From positions 1 through 34,507 of the forward strand of contig CAYSTA010000014.1 in the NCBI GenBank assembly GCA_964433845.1: DNA of 34,507 nucleotides. The letters are read 5' to 3'. The position numbers were made by a program, and so were the translations under genes. Source of the DNA: MAG-121220-bin8 sp964433845 (lineage in GTDB: Bacteria; Bacteroidota; Bacteroidia; Flavobacteriales; Flavobacteriaceae). The notes under the pieces are model-generated. The model did not search any database. It saw only the letters and a program-made list of their open reading frames with translations, and was not told the origin of the DNA. Below are positions 31,806-34,507 of the stretch, in pieces (position 1 is the stretch's first letter; every line of letters starts with the position of its first letter).

Positions 31806-32539
31806 AGCTCTATCCATCCTTTGTTTCCATCATCAATCTCAACTAAAGCCCAATCGTTCAATTCTTCTATTATAACAACTTTTGTCCCTTCATGTAAATT
31901 AAAAAGAACCTCGCTTCTATAATTTGGCTCTGTTCTAAAATCAATTTTATTTTCAAAGATTATAGCTTCTAAATAAGATTTTTGTTTTTCAAATTTATTT
32001 AGCCCAACAAAAATAAAAATTAAGGAAAGAGATAATAATACAGAAAAAGCTGTAAAATAATTTCTTTTTAAAACACTTTTAGAGCTAAAAAAATACAATA
32101 TAAATATGATTAAAAAAAGATACAATAATATAAACCCTAAAGTAAGCCATTGGTTTACATTTAAGGTTTGAGAAATAGAATTTAGAAATTCTGAGACTTG
32201 ATTTGTAGGCAGCTTTTCAATCTTATCAATCAACATGTTTTGAGAAAAAGCTAAATTATTCAATACGTCTTTATTTCTTGGATTTAATTTTAATGCTTTT
32301 TCATAATAAAGTATACTATTTGCAATATCATTAACTTTATAATAAGCATTTCCTAAATTGAAATATAGGTTTTCAGAATGTTCTCCTTTTTCAATTATTT
32401 CTGTAAACTTAATAATTGCCTCATTATAATTACCGCTATTATATAAGTCTACTCCTTTATTAAAATTTTCTTCATTTTCATGTTGCGAGAAAAGCAAGCC
32501 TGAAGAAATTAAATAAATTAATAATATAATTTTTTTCAT
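31781..32539 (-). CDS. batE: BatE, TPR and SH3-like aerotolerance operon protein
   Basis: 252 residues: signal peptide (1-18, ending LFS before Gln), TPR repeats about 22-102 (DLYNSGNYNEAIIKF, NLYFNLGNAYYKVND, ALKLNPRNKDVLNNLA), two TM helices about 133-155 and 165-182, and a C-terminal SH3-like domain (KIDFRTEPNYRSEVLFNLHEGTKV to GNKGWIEL). This domain order is the BatE form found in Bacteroidota Bat operons, where BatA/B carry von Willebrand domains with a MoxR ATPase. Bat proteins were named for aerotolerance in Bacteroides; their molecular role is unresolved. It is 2 bp downstream of batD. Confidence 0.88.
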   Translation of the reverse strand: MKKIILLIYLISSGLLFSQHENEENFNKGVDLYNSGNYNEAIIKFTEIIEKGEHSENLYFNLGNAYYKVNDIANSILYYEKALKLNPRNKDVLNNLAFSQNMLIDKIEKLPTNQVSEFLNSISQTLNVNQWLTLGFILLYLFLIIFILYFFSSKSVLKRNYFTAFSVLLSLSLIFIFVGLNKFEKQKSYLEAIIFENKIDFRTEPNYRSEVLFNLHEGTKVVIIEELNDWALVEIDDGNKGWIELQSIKKID

Positions 32540-32541
32540 TA

Positions 32542-34314
32542 TTATATTTGTTTGTCTATTTCTGCTATTACATTTACAGCATTTTCATAATCATTATTCA
32601 TGCCAACATTTGATGCCGGGGTATATCTAGCATATTCACAGTTTTCAATTAACATTATAAATAAATCAACAGATTCATTTTGAATGTTTTTATTTAATAA
32701 TAAATTTTTAATTTTTTCTTTACTATAATCAGAGGTCTCAATTGAAAGTTTTGATTTTAAAAAATTATGCAATGCCTTCTCTAAAGCAACATAAAAGATA
32801 TCCTTTTTTTGTAAACTTCTTTTTGCTTCTGACAAATATTTTTTTGCTAATTTATTGGCTCTTCTAGATTTATAGCCTTTTATATCCAAGTCTGAGCTTT
32901 TTTTAAACTTAAAAAAACTAACAACTACTAGTATCATTATAAAAGGGAGAATAATTAACAAATAAAATAGAGGAGAGTAAATAAAAGTATACGGTTCTAA
33001 TGAAATTAGATTTGGTTTAGTTTTAATAAATTTAAATTGACTTTTCGCTAAAGAAATATTATTTATAGTGTTATTTGATAGAATTTGTTTTGAATTTTCT
33101 GAAGAAAAAGAGGAAGGACCCTCTAAAACATCTATAATTATTTCATTTGAAAATACAGATTTATATTGCCTAGTGTTTGGATCAAAAAATACAAATTCAA
33201 CTGGAGAAACAGGGTACTTTCCTTTAAACTGTGGAACCAATGTATAAGTGTCAGAAATATCCCCAAACATACCCTTAATATTTGTTTTAACATTTTCCTT
33301 ATACTCTGGGTCATATTTTTCAATAGAATTAGGTGTTACCAAACTAGGAATTGAGAATAATTTTAAATTTCCTGAGCCACTAACTTTTAGTGTTGCTTGT
33401 AAAGACTCTGAAGCATTTAATTCTTTTTTAGTAGTACTAAGTTCAATATTAAAATCTCCAACCGCTCCATTAAAATTTTCAGGAGCGTTTTCTGGTAAAT
33501 CCAAAACATTAATCTTTCTATTACCGGCGGTAACAGTCTTAGGGACTTGAGTATATATTCTGTTGCCAAAAAAATCTCTTTTATTTGTTGGAACATCAAC
33601 AGAAACATCTAAGGTAAGGGGGAGAATGTTTAAAATCCCAGATTTTTGTGGATATAAAACCATTTTTTTCCATATAACATAGTTGTAGTTTTCACCTTTA
33701 TAATTTCCTCTTTCAATCTGAAGTCTAGGAATTTTTATATTATTAGACCAAAAATCATTGTACTCTGGACTATCAATTTCTCCCACATTAGTTACATTAA
33801 TTTGTGGACTAAAATATAGTTTATAGACTACCGAAAACCCTTGATTTAAATACGGCTTATTATTTGAGACTTCTGCTACCAGGTGTAAATTTTCATTCAC
33901 TACATAGGAGGCGTCATTTGGGTCTTTTTTTATACTTACTGACTCCGATACTTTAACTTTAATTGGAATTGTTTTATAAATCTTTTTCTCAATCTCAATT
34001 GTTGCCTGGCCAATTGACAAAGTCCCCGTTTTTAATGGGGATAAATAATATGAATATATTTTAGAAAATGTTCTTTTGCCATTTACCCACATATTACTGA
34101 CAGATTGATTGGGACCTCCAACAACTCTAAATCCTTCAAAGCTGGGGGCAATAAAGTTGTCTCCATCCTGATTCATTTTAAAATCAACTCTTAAGTTTTC
34201 ATTAATCCCTAAAGTTTTTTTGCTAAGCTCTGTTGTAAAGCTAATCTCTTTATCTTGCGAAAAAACATTTACGCAATAAGCAAATAGTACTATAAAAGCA
34301 ATCTTAATTCTCAT
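32542..34314 (-). CDS. batD: BatD family protein
   Basis: 590 residues with a signal peptide (about 1-19, ending VFS before Gln), a long periplasmic region of immunoglobulin-like beta domains, one TM helix at about 448-470, and a cytoplasmic tail with KNKL-like helices and YARYTPAS near the C-terminus. Landmarks of the family are TTELSKKTLGINENLRVDF, GPNQSVSNMWVNGK, YYLSPLKTGTLSIG and VSGSGNLKLFSIPSL. In the Bat complex BatD is thought to be a membrane scaffold or adhesion-like partner of BatA/B. It is 2 bp from batE and 4 bp from batC, so the three are one operon. Confidence 0.9.
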   Translation of the reverse strand: MRIKIAFIVLFAYCVNVFSQDKEISFTTELSKKTLGINENLRVDFKMNQDGDNFIAPSFEGFRVVGGPNQSVSNMWVNGKRTFSKIYSYYLSPLKTGTLSIGQATIEIEKKIYKTIPIKVKVSESVSIKKDPNDASYVVNENLHLVAEVSNNKPYLNQGFSVVYKLYFSPQINVTNVGEIDSPEYNDFWSNNIKIPRLQIERGNYKGENYNYVIWKKMVLYPQKSGILNILPLTLDVSVDVPTNKRDFFGNRIYTQVPKTVTAGNRKINVLDLPENAPENFNGAVGDFNIELSTTKKELNASESLQATLKVSGSGNLKLFSIPSLVTPNSIEKYDPEYKENVKTNIKGMFGDISDTYTLVPQFKGKYPVSPVEFVFFDPNTRQYKSVFSNEIIIDVLEGPSSFSSENSKQILSNNTINNISLAKSQFKFIKTKPNLISLEPYTFIYSPLFYLLIILPFIMILVVVSFFKFKKSSDLDIKGYKSRRANKLAKKYLSEAKRSLQKKDIFYVALEKALHNFLKSKLSIETSDYSKEKIKNLLLNKNIQNESVDLFIMLIENCEYARYTPASNVGMNNDYENAVNVIAEIDKQI

Positions 34315-34318
34315 TATT

Positions 34319-34507
34319 TTACCAATCCTTTTTGTTTTTTACTGGGACGCCTTTCACTTTATTTTTATTAACCTTTTCTTGAACCTTTTTCTCTTCATTA
34401 TTCATCGCTTTTAAAAGATTCTTTAATTGTTCAGGTGAAATTTTATTTGGTTGAGGTTTGTTTTGTTTTTTGTCATTCTTCTTGTCACCTTTCTTATCAT
34501 CTTTCTT
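34319..34507 (-). CDS. batC: BatC, C-terminal fragment (5' end beyond the window)
   Basis: The minus strand is open from the window edge to a TAA at 34321-34319, giving 62 residues. They start with a Lys/Asp-rich linker, then ISPEQLKNLLKAMNNEEK and VQEKVNKNKVKG, and end in KKDW. The EQ-LL-AMNNEE-KVQEKV pattern and the Asp-Trp end match the C-terminus of the Bacteroidota BatC TPR protein, whose N-terminal repeats must lie outside. It is followed directly by batD on the same strand. Confidence 0.85.
   Translation of the reverse strand, partial: KKDDKKGDKKNDKKQNKPQPNKISPEQLKNLLKAMNNEEKKVQEKVNKNKVKGVPVKNKKDW

Noticed and set aside
1..34507. CRISPR arrays, tRNA or rRNA genes, insertion sequences, prophage or defence islands
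   Set aside because: Reading through the intergenic regions showed no regularly spaced repeats, no cloverleaf-like segments, no transposase or integrase, and no restriction or toxin-antitoxin genes. Gene content is core-like throughout.

Overview
The window is a dense, strongly AT-rich stretch of chromosome that looks like a marine or otherwise streamlined flavobacterium (Bacteroidota, Flavobacteriia). This rests on three things. The promoters carry the Bacteroidota -7 element TAnnTTTG. Genes lack Shine-Dalgarno sequences, and secreted proteins have signal peptides ending in FSQ. The gene families are typical of the group: BatC/D/E, DUF3109, a DUF5107-type protein, bacilliredoxin, a PiT transporter with a cytoplasmic tail, and a eukaryote-like NrdA/NrdB pair. 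Spacers are short, and several neighbouring genes touch or overlap.

Layout: (1) 1-1.5 kb: the 3' end of a DUF5107-like gene, converging on a short-chain polyprenyl diphosphate synthase. (2) 1.55-8.2 kb: a tetR-tolC-hlyD-RND tripartite efflux operon behind a striking inverted-repeat operator. (3) 8.25-10.9 kb: aspS, a hotdog thioesterase, a small membrane protein and a cold-shock protein, closed by a clear terminator. (4) 10.96-12.7 kb, minus strand: dgt-tadA. (5) 12.8-16.2 kb: an outer-membrane porin and a PiT phosphate transporter, with Pho-box-like direct repeats upstream. (6) 16.3-19.8 kb, minus strand: nrdB-nrdA. (7) 20-25.1 kb: DUF3109, marC plus a small membrane gene, a dCMP-deaminase-like gene, a HupE/UreJ-family gene, djlA, bacilliredoxin and a sensor kinase. 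(8) 25.1-25.5 kb: a 334-bp gene-free divergent region with T-tracts spaced at near-helical intervals. (9) 25.5-28.2 kb: a serine hydrolase coupled to a double-ATPase oligopeptide ABC protein. (10) 28.3-31.2 kb: a 4-TM protein, gpsA, pheS and a conserved protein. (11) 31.3-34.5 kb: cvpA converging on batE-batD-batC, the last running off the window edge.

Functionally this is mostly housekeeping. Four genes act on nucleotide pools or nucleic-acid bases (dgt, nrdA, nrdB and the dCMP deaminase), with tRNA-editing TadA beside dgt; two encode aminoacyl-tRNA synthetases (aspS, pheS); and there are envelope functions (RND efflux, porin, Bat, CvpA, GpsA). I found no rRNA, tRNA, CRISPR array, insertion sequence, prophage or defence system, and no clearly new multi-gene system. 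The most useful second looks are regulatory: the efflux operator array, the phosphate-locus repeats, the DnaA-type box upstream of nrdB, an overlap hairpin that holds two stop codons, and a recurring source of wrong start calls (TTG or GTG codons inside or beside promoter elements).
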